A stretch of DNA of 64,000 nt. Source: Theobroma cacao. Its lineage: Eukaryota; Streptophyta; Magnoliopsida; Malvales; Malvaceae. A program made the position numbers and the translations under genes. Below are positions 10,028 through 22,400 of the stretch, piece after piece (positions within the stretch are counted from its first letter, which is position 1; every line of letters begins with the position of its first letter). The stretch covers positions 26,618,398 to 26,682,397 of the forward strand of contig NC_030858.1 in assembly GCF_000208745.1 (NCBI RefSeq), in the 5' to 3' direction. Under the pieces are notes generated by a model that saw only the letters and a list, made by a program, of their open reading frames with translations, had not been told where the DNA came from and did no database searches.

Positions 10028-11012
10028 TAGTAAAACCTCCATAAATTAATACTTGATAAATTAATAATCTTAATTAAATAATATTTTTAATCAGTCCCAA
10101 CTTGAAATCAATGTGGTAAATTAATAATTCACTAAATTTATAAGATAATATATTTTTAAAAAACACATAGGTCCTACTTGATATATAAATTAATAATCTC
10201 TTCATACATCAAAATTATATATACACTTGACTCAATTAGCAAGCATTTGTAAAAAATGACTCTAATGTTACTTGTTTCTTCTTGAAATTGATGTTTCCTT
10301 AGATCTCATCTCCAACTTTTCTTAGTGCATTAAGAAGCTCTGTACTAGTGTTCTCGCATTTTAAAAGAAAATTGATACTGGCAGATAAATGCTCTGATGA
10401 CTTCTTGATTGTATTTGATATTGTTGCTTGGTTTACTAACAAGATAAACTTTTCTAACACCCACTGTTGCAAATGCTTTTAGGTGCAATTTGGATTTTCT
10501 ATGATGTATTCACACAGTGCTTTACGCATTTCATCCATCATTGTTGATTTCATTACACCTTTGAGATGAAAAGTTATTGTTTTTAGTTTTATCGTTTGTA
10601 ATACTATATTTTGTAGATGTTTTTGCTTGATTTAATGTTCATGAGTATATTAATTAGTGTACATCGAATGTAATTTTAGTTTGTTGTAAAAATGGATAGA
10701 TTCACGATTTCTATTTAGTAAGACTAATTATATTCATGAACTAGTTTTGGTTAAACAAATACATAGAATAGTGATAATTCGTAATTGGTAATTAAGTAAT
10801 ATTTGTATAATCACAATAAACAATACACAATACACAATACATGCATTAAGTTCAATGTTTTGAAAAAAATAAATAAAGAATACCTTGATAAATTAATTTT
10901 TTATTAATTAATGTGTAAATTAATATATTATTAATTTATCAATTAAATAATATCTCGATTAATTAATAAATTTTCATAGTCCCAAGGGTATTAATTTATA
11001 GAGGTTTTACTA
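10028..11012 (-). mobile_element. Emigrant/Lemi-type pogo-like element with TA target duplication
   Basis: The termini are inverted repeats of about 25 bases: TAGTAAAACCTCCATAAATT at 10028 and, on the opposite strand, TAGTAAAACCTCTATAAATT at 11012. TA duplications flank it (10026-10027 and 11013-11014). The inverted repeat agrees with the known Emigrant family repeat (established knowledge, recalled and not searched). It splits CACTA transposase coding sequence, which resumes on the other side. It carries a relic of a pogo transposase on the minus strand. Confidence 0.85.
10245..10541 (-). pseudogene. pogo-like transposase relic: CENP-B-type DNA-binding region plus C-terminal tail
   Basis: The minus strand from the ATG at 10541 reads MMDEMRKALCEYIIENPNCT, a stop, then HLQQWVLEKF and QATISNTIKKSSEHL. 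This is the helix-turn-helix pattern of CENP-B/pogo proteins. It joins almost directly to the family's C-terminal tail (LLNALRKVGDEI, then QVTLESFF). The catalytic DDE region between these two is missing, so this is an internally deleted, non-autonomous derivative with at least two stops. Confidence 0.7.
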
Positions 11013-11938
11013 TATCACAATGGGGAAAAAATGTGGTGAATATAATATTTTGAGTTTTGGTCAAAGTCATAATGGGTTAAGAAGTGTATATTTTAGGAGT
11101 TACCTTATTGGCATATGAATCTTATTAGTTACAATTTGGCTATGATGCACATTGAGCATAATGTCTTTGAGAATATATTCAATATAATGATGGATATTAA
11201 AGGCAAAACGAAGGACAACATAAAGGCATGATAAAATAATAGAAATTTTTTTAAGACTAAAGCCATGTACAAATTAAGCAAGGATAAAAAAACATGTGCT
11301 TTGGTGACACAATTGAAACTTGATGGCTTTGCATCAAATATAGCTTGGTGTGTTAATGAAGCTAAATACTAGTTCTATGGGATGAAAAGTCATTACTGCC
11401 ATGTTTTCATGCAATCATTGCTCTTAAATCCATCTCGTGATCTGGTGCCAAACTCAGTATGGAATGTGATTATGAAAATGTCTAGTCTTTTAGAGATTTG
11501 TGTTTAACTGAAATACATGTAAACCATATGGAGGTATTGAAATACTGTTTAAACTATATGCAAACTAGAAAAGGTTTATCCTCTCGATCCTTTTTTTTTT
11601 TTACTTTATGTAACATTTGCCAATTTACTTACCTTATGAGGTTAAGGTTGGCAAACCTGTTTATTATTGATGGATGTATTCATTTGAGAGATACTATGGT
11701 TCGTCAACTTTTCGTCAACTTTAACTTATTTTCAAGCAGCACATAACTCATCAATCTACAAAGAAGTTTAATTTCTATTTTTTAATGCTTAGATTTTTGC
11801 ATTATCTCAAGAAAAAAGTAAAAAATTGAGCATTTATTGAAGGATCGATATGTGAGGCATATATTTTTGAGAAAATCTCTTTCTTTTACTTATTGTATTT
11901 TAAGCCCATTTTGTGAATAAGATTTAATCATGTGCCAT
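11013..11938 (+). pseudogene. CACTA transposase, second part
   Basis: About 11120-11230 reads MMHIEHNVFENIFNIMMDIK followed by GKTKDNIKA, a hallmark of TNP2 transposases. Further right are CALVTQLKLDGFASNIAW, GMKSHYCHVFMQSLL, ICQFTYLMRLRLAN and GSICEAYIFEK with FYLLYFKP. The last words before the LTR insertion (FNHVP) continue as RNDDEGEWDLW on its far side. Frameshifts and stops are frequent. Confidence 0.8.
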
Positions 11939-13452
11939 TATTTTCGGTTTAATACAGGCAAATATATGTATCGAACAAGTAATATAAAAGTAAGTTGAGT
12001 ATCATATCTCATAGGGAATTGCTCTTAAATTCTCAATAAGTACTAAAACTATTCCAAATTAATCGTATCCAAGTGAACCAAATTTTTATAAATTAGTTAA
12101 AAGCAAAGTTTAATTAACAATAATAGAATAAGGAATGGATGACAAAAGTTGTTGAAAAAATGTTTGATTAAATGCCTAGGACTATGGAATCCCTTAACAT
12201 TTTAATCAGAACTAATCTCTCTCATTTTACTTAAATCAGTGGGTTGAATTGTTAACCTAGAAACCACAAATATCTAGAAGTCTCTGTTAAGGTTCCTGTA
12301 GAAATACCTATTCTAATTAATTATTATATGTCTATGTAAATTAATTAAAGGATGTTTCATAACGTTTATGTTTAATTTTTTATTACAGATGGCACTTAGG
12401 TATATTTCTATCCTAAATGTTAATCAATTAAGTTAATCTCTAGGCTAAATGAACACATGTTGTTCAAACTCTTGGTCTATTCTAAATTCCCTTCATTAAG
12501 TTGCTAGTAGAGATCCATATCAATCCATCATGTTGATTAGGCAAAATGGAAGCAATAATCATTGATTTGAAGTACACAATTGCATGCTAAGATCAAGCAC
12601 AACCCTAAAAAAAACCTATTTAGCTCATAATTTGTATAGCAAACAACATTTTCACAAGAAAATAATTCATATCTACAACAAAAGAAAGAGAGAGAGAGAG
12701 AGAAAATAAAACTAGAGTCAAACAATTGTCTGTCGATTTTTTTTATCTTTAATCCTCTTATTTTCTTTTCATTTTTCTCTTGTGCAAAATTTCCTTTTCT
12801 TTTCTCTGAAAAAGTTACTATTCTCCTCTTCATTTTCTCTTCTGAAAAGTCCTATTTATACTCTCTTCAAAAGCCTTAAAAATTAAAAACCTAAAAGTGT
12901 AGATTTTTTTTAATCCCGTGCTAGCGCCACAGTGCCAAACTCTCTAAGTAAGGCTTGGCGCTACAGCCTTGGAGGTTTAAGGCCACGCGCTAGCTTTTCT
13001 ATTTTGCTATATTGCGACAATCAAACTTCTTCTTATGCGATTTTGACTATGATCTAATCAAAAATATGAGACATGATAAAACAAAAGTTGACGCTCTTTC
13101 TCTTATCTCTTTAATGGTTCAAGAATCACGTTGATTGGACTTTTATAGTGTGAGTTATGCTCAAAACACACAGCTTATTCAGGAGACGCCTCAAGCCACC
13201 TTGCACAATTCATTCCCTATTAAGCTCCACACATTTGAAATACTTCAACAGCAAAGGACTAAATCAGTAGAGGCTAAAATTAGGACTTTGTCATGAAATT
13301 GAACTAAATTTACTTACATAAAAATGATTCAACGTGCATTAAAGTTAATATAAAAAGCATGAAAACTACTTAGAATCAATTTAAAAACATAAGGACCTAG
13401 CTATTTTTATGCCCAAGAATGTGCAAGATAACTCTATATACCAAAGTTACCA
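11939..13452 (-). mobile_element. solo LTR of family 2, copy B (1514 bp)
   Basis: It runs from TATTTTCGG (TG mutated to TA) to AAGTTACCA and is flanked by GCCAT (11934-11938) and GCCAC (13453-13457), a target duplication with one mismatch. The boundaries are supported independently, because the CACTA reading frame resumes across them. A minus-strand TATA box (TATAAATAG, 12852-12860) fixes the orientation. A (GA)n run lies at 12684-12702. The superfamily is not certain. The TGATAACTC-like start seen in sister copies is reminiscent of Athila-type gypsy LTRs. Confidence 0.8.
12852..12860 (-). promoter_or_regulatory. putative TATA box of LTR family 2, copy B
   Basis: TATAAATAG on the minus strand. 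Sister copy D has TATATATAG at the equivalent place (58431-58440). Confidence 0.45.
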
Positions 13453-14420
13453 GCCACGTAATGATGATGAAGGAGAATGGGATTTATGGGCTGGTTTTCA
13501 ATTTTCACACATCTTGGACAAGCTTTTGGACCACAAGATAAGTCTCGATTTAGAGATGAAAATGAGTATTATGCTGTAGAAATATATGTTTTCATAAATT
13601 GTAAAGAGATACTCTCATACAGTCAATAAGTATCATTTGTAAGTTATAGTATAGAACTAAATGTAATATTTACCTTAATTTCTAAGCCTCAATTATAGGA
13701 TATTTGATGAAATGGTGAAAGTAAATGCACCAATATTTCAAAAGATGAGCTGGAGAAAGTATGTGATGTGAGATTCTTGATATGGTTAAGACAATTTGTA
13801 AGTTTAAGAGTAAAATACTTTCATTTTCAATTTTAATTTGCATTATATGCATAGATTGAATATATTATCTATGACTCATACTTTGGTAGGTCATGGAATG
13901 TATGGATGGAATTGAACCTCGTATCATTGGTTTATCTCACGATTTAGGACATCTAGTAAGGTGTTACGAAGGTTATTTTGTTAATGGTTTCAAGTTCCAT
14001 ATGACAGTTTATGGGGAAAATGTAAAACAATGAACAGTGAGTTATGTGTGAAAAGAAGCTACTATAATGATTATAATCATGAATTTTCCTATATTTTGGT
14101 TGAAATCATAAAGTTGGAGCATTTTGGTCTAGAAAATAAGATTGTACATTTTGAATGTCATTAGTTTGACACAAATAATGGTGTTAGAGTACATCTCCTT
14201 CATGGTCAAATTGAAATTAGACACAACTCAATGCTTGCTAGCAATGAACCATTTGTTTTAATTAAGCAAACTCAAGAAGTGTATTATAGTATTTATCCCT
14301 CGAGTAAAAAAGATCAACTTGATTAGTAGGCAGTGTGTAAAACAAAATTTAGGAGTAGATTTCATTTTCCTCATAGTGATGGAGACATGGTAAATAAAAT
14401 TCATTTGAATGAATGGATTT
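13453..14420 (+). pseudogene. CACTA transposase, C-terminal part
   Basis: After the LTR insertion the frame continues with RNDDEGEWDLWAGFQFSH. About 13570-13620 reads IYVFINCKEIL, and about 13900-14030 reads IIGLSHDLGHLVRCYEGYFV then NGFKFHMTVYGENVK, the conserved C-terminal block of CACTA transposases. Weaker matches run to about 14420. Many frame breaks are present. Confidence 0.75.
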
Positions 14421-14650
14421 ATTAAGAGCAGAAGTGTATATTTTAACAAATGTTACTTCTTTAAAGGAACTTGACAATCCTAAGATTTTTGGTAATGGTG
14501 ATTATGAAGAGGTCAATCCATATATTGAGGAGAAAAAAAAGTGACATGAAAGGTGAAGAAGATGAAGGAGTAGCAAAAAAAGTGGTTCAAGACCAAGACC
14601 ATGAGTAAAAGATTGCAAGTCATGATGACGATAATGATGAATTTTAACAT

Positions 14651-16196
14651 GAGAAAATGAGTTTGAATATTCATATGATGATTAATATGCTTAGACATAT
14701 AAATTCAACGTTTTCATTTGTGTCATTGTAAGTATGTTTTATTTAGTGTTACATTTTATGTTTTACAAGTATTATACTTTATGTTTGACTATTTGACACC
14801 CTTGATTCTTATGCTTTAGGGTTAAAATTAGACCCATAATTTGTCAGTTATTTTATGAATGTAGAATTGTTTTATTTTCTTGGTTTGATTTAATATATTA
14901 GTAAATTTTACTTTATATATTTTCATATTGCTGCTACAATGTAATGGAGCATTTTAGATCACACAATAAATCCATAGTTATGCAAGGTCAACACATCTAA
15001 TAGCAGAAGCTCCATTGGTCGATTGATTTAGCCGCATGATCGTTGGTGAGTTTGGCTATGGCTTTGCTTATGGAGGCATCCTCTTCAGTCGATCTATCCA
15101 CTTGATAATGAGTGACTTTAACCTATATTTGTCTACAGAGGCAACCTTGTTAGTTAAGCCATCCACTATAGGGCCTTTATCGACTCCTATATCCCATTGA
15201 TCTTTTGCCACCAATATAATTGGAGTAAAGATGGTTCAGCCACACAATAGAGGGTTAGAGGTCCTAGTGTAAGTTTACTAATGCCAACTAATCCAGAGTA
15301 GAGGTTGCATATGACTCTTCTTGGAGAAAGGTATGCTTAATTGGTTAATAATGAGGAGGAAGTATCAATTATATATTTTACTATTTAATGACTTGTATTA
15401 TATGTCAGTACTTTCTTAGAGCATGGAGTAACCATAATAATTACATGAATAATAAAATGTCACTCTAGCGGTTCATGGTCAACATTGTGGAAAATTCTAA
15501 TAGAAATGAAGGAGTTAATGTGGAAACATATTGTTGTTAGTTTTCATTTATTTGTAATGGGATGATGATTTATTTGTAATATTTTATGGTTCGAAAACTT
15601 AAAGTGGGGTCTAACGAATGCTTCGGGGACATAAGATTTGGAAAAATATCCATAAGAACTGATTGAACAACATGTTATCAGAAGAACATATAAATGATGT
15701 GGTAGAAACCCATTTCAATAACATTAGGGAATGCAAAGGCATGTCAAGGTCATGGATCATGAAAGAGATTTAAGATGCTCTCATTTATGAAAGCTTTTCA
15801 GTACCCCAACTTTGCTAGCAAACATTCATCTCTTTTAAGTTTTCCTTTGCCATAAAGCCTTACACCCACAATCCTTATGTTCTCCATAATCAAATTGAAA
15901 AAATGGCTAATGCTATTGAGGGTTGTACTCAAGTTAAACTTCAAATGCACCATCTACATTAGGCTTGAAGATATGCTATATGGGTGGTGGTAACCATTGA
16001 AATCTATCATGGCCAACTCATGTATAACTGATAAATTCTCATTGACCTCATGTGTTCTTCTATGTTTTAAACTCAAATTAGATCCACAATTAGGTCAGTC
16101 ATCATAGTATAATTCTCTAATCAGATTGCTATGGACGGTTGACCATTATGCTTAAAATTTGCAAAGCTTTCCTGCTTTGAAAATTAATTTTACTTA
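14651..16196. other. AT-rich sequence without recognised gene
   Basis: No credible open reading frame or known repeat was recognised. It may be the decayed 3' part of the CACTA element, but no CACTA terminal repeat or regular subterminal repeats were seen. Confidence 0.5.
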
Positions 16197-16623
16197 TGTT
16201 ATATAGTTTGATAATGATGGTATTTGGACTCTTAGAATAAAATATTAATAAGTAATTAATTTTTTATTATTTTAATTTTTAGATTACATAATAAATATTA
16301 TTTATGAATAGTGCTTATTAATGAAAAGTTGTAAATGAAGAGTTATGAATAGTTACCTTATTAAATATAACCCTTTGAATAGTTATATTATGAGAGAAAA
16401 TAACTGTTTGAATAGTTATATTATGAAAGGAAACAAATCTTTTCATTGAAAGATATATACGTTTATTTGATATATAAACAATGACATTACACTACCATTT
16501 TCACTATTTTGATAAGTGTGCAATAGACTTTGTTGTATCTTGGAGGTTGAAAAATACCTTAAGGAAAGTGTTTTATTCATGCCCTCAAAGTCATATTCTT
16601 CTTCTTCTAAAAAATTTCTAACA
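16197..16623 (+). mobile_element. 5' LTR of the plus-strand copia element (427 bp)
   Basis: TGTTATATAGTTTGATAATG to TTTCTAACA, matching the LTR at 36141-36512 along its whole length with several indels. A clear primer binding site does not follow it: the next bases, TTATTAAGGTATTC, are only faintly like the usual initiator-Met site. Confidence 0.9.
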
Positions 16624-16661
16624 TTATTAAGGTATTCTTTAAACATTTTCGCAATTGTTTC

Positions 16662-17685
16662 ATGATGGAGACTGGGCTGGATTCAAGTGTGAAGGTTCAT
16701 TTCCAAAATCAGGAAGTGATCAAACTTGATAAATTTGATGGAACAAATTTCACTAGATGGAGGGACAAGATGGTGTTCCTATTAACCACATCAAAGATTT
16801 ATTATATTCTTGAGACGGATCTACCATCAATTCCAAGAGAGATCATGCCAGCATAAGCAATACAAATAACATCTTTTGGAAACATTGCTGCAACAATAAC
16901 TGCTACTACAACAAATGCTGATGTTAACATGGAGAAACGAAAACATGACAAGTTTATGTGTCGTGGATACATTCTTAATTCTCTCATTGATTGTTGTATG
17001 ATCTCTTCAAACATAAGACTTCAACAAAGGAAATCTAGACTGTATTTAAGGAAACGTACAAAAGGAGAAAAAAGGTACAAATAAATTTCCTGCATTGAGA
17101 TACTTTGAGTTTTCCATGATGAATACTAAACCAATTATGGATCAAATACATGAGTTATAAATTCTAGCCTCCAAATTAAGTGAACTGGAAATCAAAATTC
17201 CTGACTCACTTCAAGTAAGAGCAATTTTGTCTAAACTTCTACCTTCTCAGAATGGATATAGGAAGAAAATTTTGCATTCTCCAAAAGTTGTACTACTGAA
17301 AAGTTTCAACTCATTTGCATACTAAGGCAAAAAATAGTACAAGAGATTCACTCATTCCTGGATCAAATGTAAATCTCGTCAGTGAAAAAGAAAAGGGTTT
17401 TGGAAAAATGAAATGAAATAGAGTCCAAAAATTGACTTTGAGAAATCTAAGAAATTTAAGAGTGATAAAGTGTGTTATCATTATGGAAAGAAAGGGCATT
17501 TTATTAAGGAGTGCAAGTTCAGAAATTCTAAAAATCTTGAAAACAAGATTGATGCTTCTAGTTTTGAAAACAAGGTAAACCTTGTTGAACATGATGTCAA
17601 AAAACTTGTTGCTATGGTGACTGAAATGCAAATTAGAATGGTTATCAAAGTACACATGATTATTGTAACAAAAAGCTCAAAATGA
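16662..17685 (+). pseudogene. copia gag remnant with CCHC knuckle
   Basis: The start at 16662 reads MMETGLDSS, followed by KLDKFDGTNFTRWRDKMVF, the typical N-terminal gag motif. Later CYHYGKKGHFIKEC (near 17470-17510) is a CCHC zinc knuckle for RNA binding. Between them the frame is broken by stops at 16856 and later. The order and spacing fit a copia gag of about 350 residues. Confidence 0.8.
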
Positions 17686-18060
17686 TGACTACATTCAAAT
17701 GCTACTATTCATGTTTGCAATGACAAAAGGTAGTTAAATGGTTATGGAGAATTCAAGAGACCAGAAGAAATTCTAATGGGGAACCATAATCTTGTAAAAT
17801 TGCTTGGTAAAGGAACGATTGAGTTAAAATTTACCTTGAGACAAAAATTAACTTTACTCAACATACTCCATATTCCTCAAATTAGAAAGAATGATTTTAA
17901 GATTGTTCTAGAATCCGATAAAATTGTAATATAAAAAAATGTTGTATTTGTTGGAAAAGGATATTCTTATGATAGAATGCTCAAACTTAGTATCAATAAA
18001 ATGAATAATTCTTTTGCTTATACTGTTGAGTATTCTTTTCATTTATGGCATGCCAGATTA
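17686..18060 (+). pseudogene. copia protease remnant, active-site aspartate lost
   Basis: Around 17695 the translation reads HSNATIHVCNDKR where relatives have D-S-G-A-T, so the catalytic aspartate and the glycine are both replaced. Downstream are LVKLLGKGTIELKFTLRQKL and HIPQIRKNDF, the usual continuation of this domain. Frameshifts and an in-frame stop are present. Confidence 0.65.
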
Positions 18061-18945
18061 GGTCATTTAGATTTTCAATCTTTAAAATTTTATGTTAGAG
18101 CATGGTTATATTTAATGTCAAAAAGATAATTTTGAAAAAATGTAAAATCTGTGTTGAGGTAAAAATGACCAAGAAACTTTTTCCGAAAGTTGAAACAAAA
18201 TCAAAATTATTAGAACTTGTATATTTTGATATTTGTGAGATAAATGATTTAAGAACAAGAGAAGTAAAAGGATATTTTATAACATTTATTGATGATTATT
18301 CTCTTTCACTCATGTTTATTTAATGAAAACAAAAGATTAAAATTCAAGGAATTTATCAAAAAGAAAGTAAGATTAAAATTCTTCAAAGTGATAGAAGAGG
18401 AGAATAATTTTCAAACTCATGTTCTTTATTTTGTAAAGAGAATGGAATAATTCATCAAAGAACAACTTCTCATGCACTTCAACATTATGGATTAGTTGAA
18501 AGAAAAAAAATAGAACTTTTGTAAATATGGTAAGTAGTATAATGCAAAGATTCATTTTAATCTTTAGGGAGAAGCACTTTTGACAGCATGTCATACAAGT
18601 AATAGGGTTTCTTCGAAGAAATTACTTTTGACATCGTATCAATTATGGAATAATGGCAGAAAACAATATTTGAATTATTTTAAATTGTGGAGGTGTCTAG
18701 CTTATTATAAAATGTTGAGTCTTCATAAGATAAAATTAAGACCTAAAGGCATCAAAAGTTTTTTTGTTGGATATTCACAAAATTCAAAAGCATATAGATT
18801 GCTTGATTTAAATTCTAATGTTATAATTGAATCTATACATGTTGATTTCTTTGAAAATAAATTTGTTTATAATTCCGTTAATTTTGAAAAGGAAAAGCAA
18901 GTTGAAGTGGTTCCAATAGTTGGTGAAAAAGAGAAAAGAAATTAA
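18030..18945 (+). pseudogene. copia integrase remnant
   Basis: LWHARLGHLDFQSLKF (GAG-pre-integrase zinc region) lies near 18045-18090. KCKICVEVKMTKKLFPKV and FDICEINDL with FITFIDDYSLSLM (18102-18323) cover the second zinc pair and the first catalytic aspartate. The catalytic Asp/Glu stretch around 18380-18430 is frame-broken. The C-terminal linker FFVGYSQNSKAYRLLDLN lies within 18580-18945. Confidence 0.8.
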
Positions 18946-19400
18946 TGAATCTATTGAGCCAAGAAAAAGTCAAAGATTGAGAAAAGAGAAACGTTTAGAT
19001 TTTGATTATGTTTCTCTATACTCAATTGTTTTTCTAATTGAAGGAGATAGAACCAATATACTAAACAAAACATTAATTTTACTAAGTGTAGATGAAGACC
19101 TCAAAAATTTTAGTGAAACAATGTCTTTAAGAGATGCAGCTTGCTGGAAAGAAGCTGTAAATGATGAAATATACTCAATAATGTCTAATGATACATGGGT
19201 CTTAGTTGATTTACTTTCAGGTTCTAAATCAATTGGATGTAAATGGGTGTTTAGAAGATAATATAATACTAATGGTTCTAAAAAAACCTTTAAAGCAAGA
19301 TTAGTTACTAAAGGTTTCAAACAAAAGAAAAGCATAGACTATTTTGATACATATGCTTTAATGGCTAGAATAACATCTATAAGAACACTTGTAGTTGTAC
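18920..19400 (+). pseudogene. copia reverse transcriptase, N-terminal part
   Basis: AACWKEAVNDEIYSIMSNDT and SIGCKWVFRR (18920-19261) are the conserved start of copia reverse transcriptase. After a stop the reading continues with FKARLVTKGFKQKKSIDY and ITSIRTLVVV, then stops at the TGTTGGAG insertion boundary at 19401. It continues at 23395. Confidence 0.85.
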
Positions 19401-22400
19401 TGTTGGAGTTGAATCTTTGGGCATGCATGTGTTTATGTAAACTATAAATTTCAAAATTTTTTCTAATTACGGAAGCAAGCCAATTCAAATACACAAGTGG
19501 AACTTCACATCATACATTCAAGTAAATCGATTTAATCATATAAAAAATTTAAGAATAAAGATATATAAGAAATCATACCTTTTTCTTGTGAGAATCTTGA
19601 ATCCTGCCTTTTAGTGAATTGTAGTAAATTCACTGTAACACCTAGGATTGATTTCTCAACCAAACAAACTTACCACTTATTCTTTAATAATTACTTCAAC
19701 TTGAACCTCGAGTGGACAATGTGTGAAATGCTAAATCAAGATAGTAACTCAATTATTTATCTCCTTTTCTTCTTCAAAACTATGGTTATTTTTCTTATTA
19801 AAGGCCTCTAGAAAAAATACCAAAATTGGAGATCAAGAAGACCTTAAAAAGAGATGCGGCTATAGAGGATTTTTGCAATTAGGGTTCGATCTAAAGCTTG
19901 AGTGAAAAAAAAAATTCTTTTTCTTATTCCTTTTTGTAAAGAGTGACCATCCCTTTAATTATATTCCATTATGGACTCTTTTTTCATTTTAAAGAATTTA
20001 ATTAAAATTAAATTCCTATCAAAAGTCTAAGTTGGTCATCCATAAAATGTTATGGTTGTACCATGCTCCTCCAAAAATTATTAAAATTATAATTAAATAA
20101 TAAATTATTTATTGAATTATAATTATTTGTCCAAGTCAAAATAAGATTCTTATTGAATAATTATTCTATTTTATTATTATCCATCTTAATTTAAAAATTA
20201 ATTATGAAATAAAGGAATCTTAGTCAAACATGGACTCTTATAATTTATCACGAAATTATAATTAATTATAAATAAAGAATAAATTATTTAATTCTTTAAT
20301 TATAATTAAAATCCTTGAATATTATTTTATCTCAAGACAATTATTATCCTAGTAAATATTTTTCATTTTAAGACAACTCTAGCCTTAAAAAAATATTTAT
20401 TTATTACGATAATTTTTGACTTACCAAAACTAAAATAATATAATTAAGATATCTCTTGTTTTAAATCAACACATATACTATTGTCTAATTTAAGATAACT
20501 CTTGTCATAATTAAGACAATATGCAAAGTTACCATTTTTGAACATTAATTTAATTAATTAAAAATACACACATTTCAACTTAAACAAGTTGAATTCTACG
20601 AAGCTGTTATTGATTTTGTACACGTAATTATACGTATCGAACAAGTAATATAGACAATATGCCTAGAATTGTATCCCATAGAAGTTTGTTCCTAAATCTT
20701 CACTAAGTTCTAAAATTATGACAAACTAATCTTATTAAGGTAACTAAAATTTTTTAAAAAAATTAATTAAATCTAAATTAAGAAAACACTAAATTGATTG
20801 ACAAAAACTAAAAATTCACTTGAGAAAGACAATAGATTAAAACCGAGGATTATGAGTTTATTCAACATTTCATTTGATATAAGCTTTTATTATCATTTAT
20901 TTCATGGGTGGTTTTACTAACCTAGAATCCAAAGCTATGTACAAATCTCCTTCAAGATGCTTGCACAAATACCTAATCTAATTGGGTCATTATATGCCTA
21001 TAGTAATCAATTAAATAAGGTTCATTGAGCTAGTGTTCGAATTTGACTTTGTATGGCAATTGGCATATGTCGACCCTAATCGCGAATCAGATCACCTAAG
21101 TGATGTGAATATATATCATTCAAATCTTAGTCTAATCTACAATCACTCTGCAAAGTTTCATCTAGATTAATAAATTTTTCAATTGTTAGCTAGACAATTA
21201 AAAGTATTAAGAACATATTTGAATAAACAAAACTATACCTATTCATATTAAATAAAAAAAAACTAATATTCAAATTACATGTTGAAATCCACCATAATTC
21301 TAGAAAAGTAAATTAGTTCATAATATCTAAATAAAACATCATTCAAAGAAAGCTAGCCATTAATCCAAGTCAAAGAAAATAAGAGAAACATAAAAGCAAA
21401 GAAAGAAACTAATGATTGAAGATTTTAATCTTGATTTTCTCTCAGATTCTCTTGCTTTCTTGCTTTGTTTTTGGCTTCCTTTCTTCATAATAATTGCTTG
21501 TCATCCTCTCTTTAGAAACCTATGAAGAAAAAAACTCCTTAAATATGCTTCAAAAGACCTAACTCCCAAAATCCCATCAATCTTTTTTTTGGAAAATTCT
21601 CTAGAGTCGCAGCCTTGGGTTCCTTGGCACTACGACGCCGTCCCGTTTGCTACAATAATGCCTATCTTCCTTGTGGTGCCACAACCTTGCTTTCCTTAGC
21701 ACCACAGTGCTGCAACCTTTCTTGGAACAACTTGTTCAGTGTTGCAACATTCTGCTCTCGAGAATTTATATAATGCCCTTCATTTCACCAACATCGTGGC
21801 CTTGCTCTCTTCAGCGCTACAGCTTTGGCTTCCTTGGCATTGCAACCTTGAGCAACTTAAGGCCGTAGCCTTCACTCAATATGATGCCTTGTGCAGAGCT
21901 ATAGCAATCTAGCATATTTTAACATGATTTTCATCATGATCTGATCCAAACTAGATGAAGTAGTCATGAAAGTTGTATCCCTATCTCTTAGCTTTCCAAT
22001 GGATTGAAAATCGCATCAATTGGACTTCTATAGCTAAAGTTATCCTCAAAATAATGTAGCATATATGAATGAAACCATCACCATACTTGTGCAAATTTTC
22101 ATCAAATGAGCCTTTTTCATCAAATTTCCTATAAAAGAAATAAAAGAAACCAGCAAACTATTGTTAAAGCAATTTAAAACAAAATAACATTAAATTAAAC
22201 TAAAATAACTTAAATCAAACTAATTAACATGTAATCTAACTTAACTATGAAAAACATCTAAATTACTCAATTTCAAACCTAAAATGTCAAAGACTTAGCT
22301 TCTTAAGCCCCCAAATGTGTCAAAATAACTCTATATAATAGAGCTATCGGAATTACATGGGGAATCTATTTAGACATAGATATTTTAATCTCCAATAAAC

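Larger units (their letters stand above)
8751..14650 (+). mobile_element. CACTA (En/Spm) DNA transposon remnant, split by two insertions
   Basis: Three stretches of TNP2-type transposase in the same direction and in order (8798-10027, 11013-11938, 13453-14420) are separated exactly by an Emigrant/pogo element and a solo LTR. Terminal CACTA inverted repeats were not found. The left end is hidden behind inserted LTR and copia sequence, and the right end is uncertain. Many stops show that it is long inactive. Confidence 0.8.

Noticed and set aside
8751..16196. CACTA terminal inverted repeats
   Set aside because: I looked for CACTA ends with matching three-base duplications and found none that pair convincingly.
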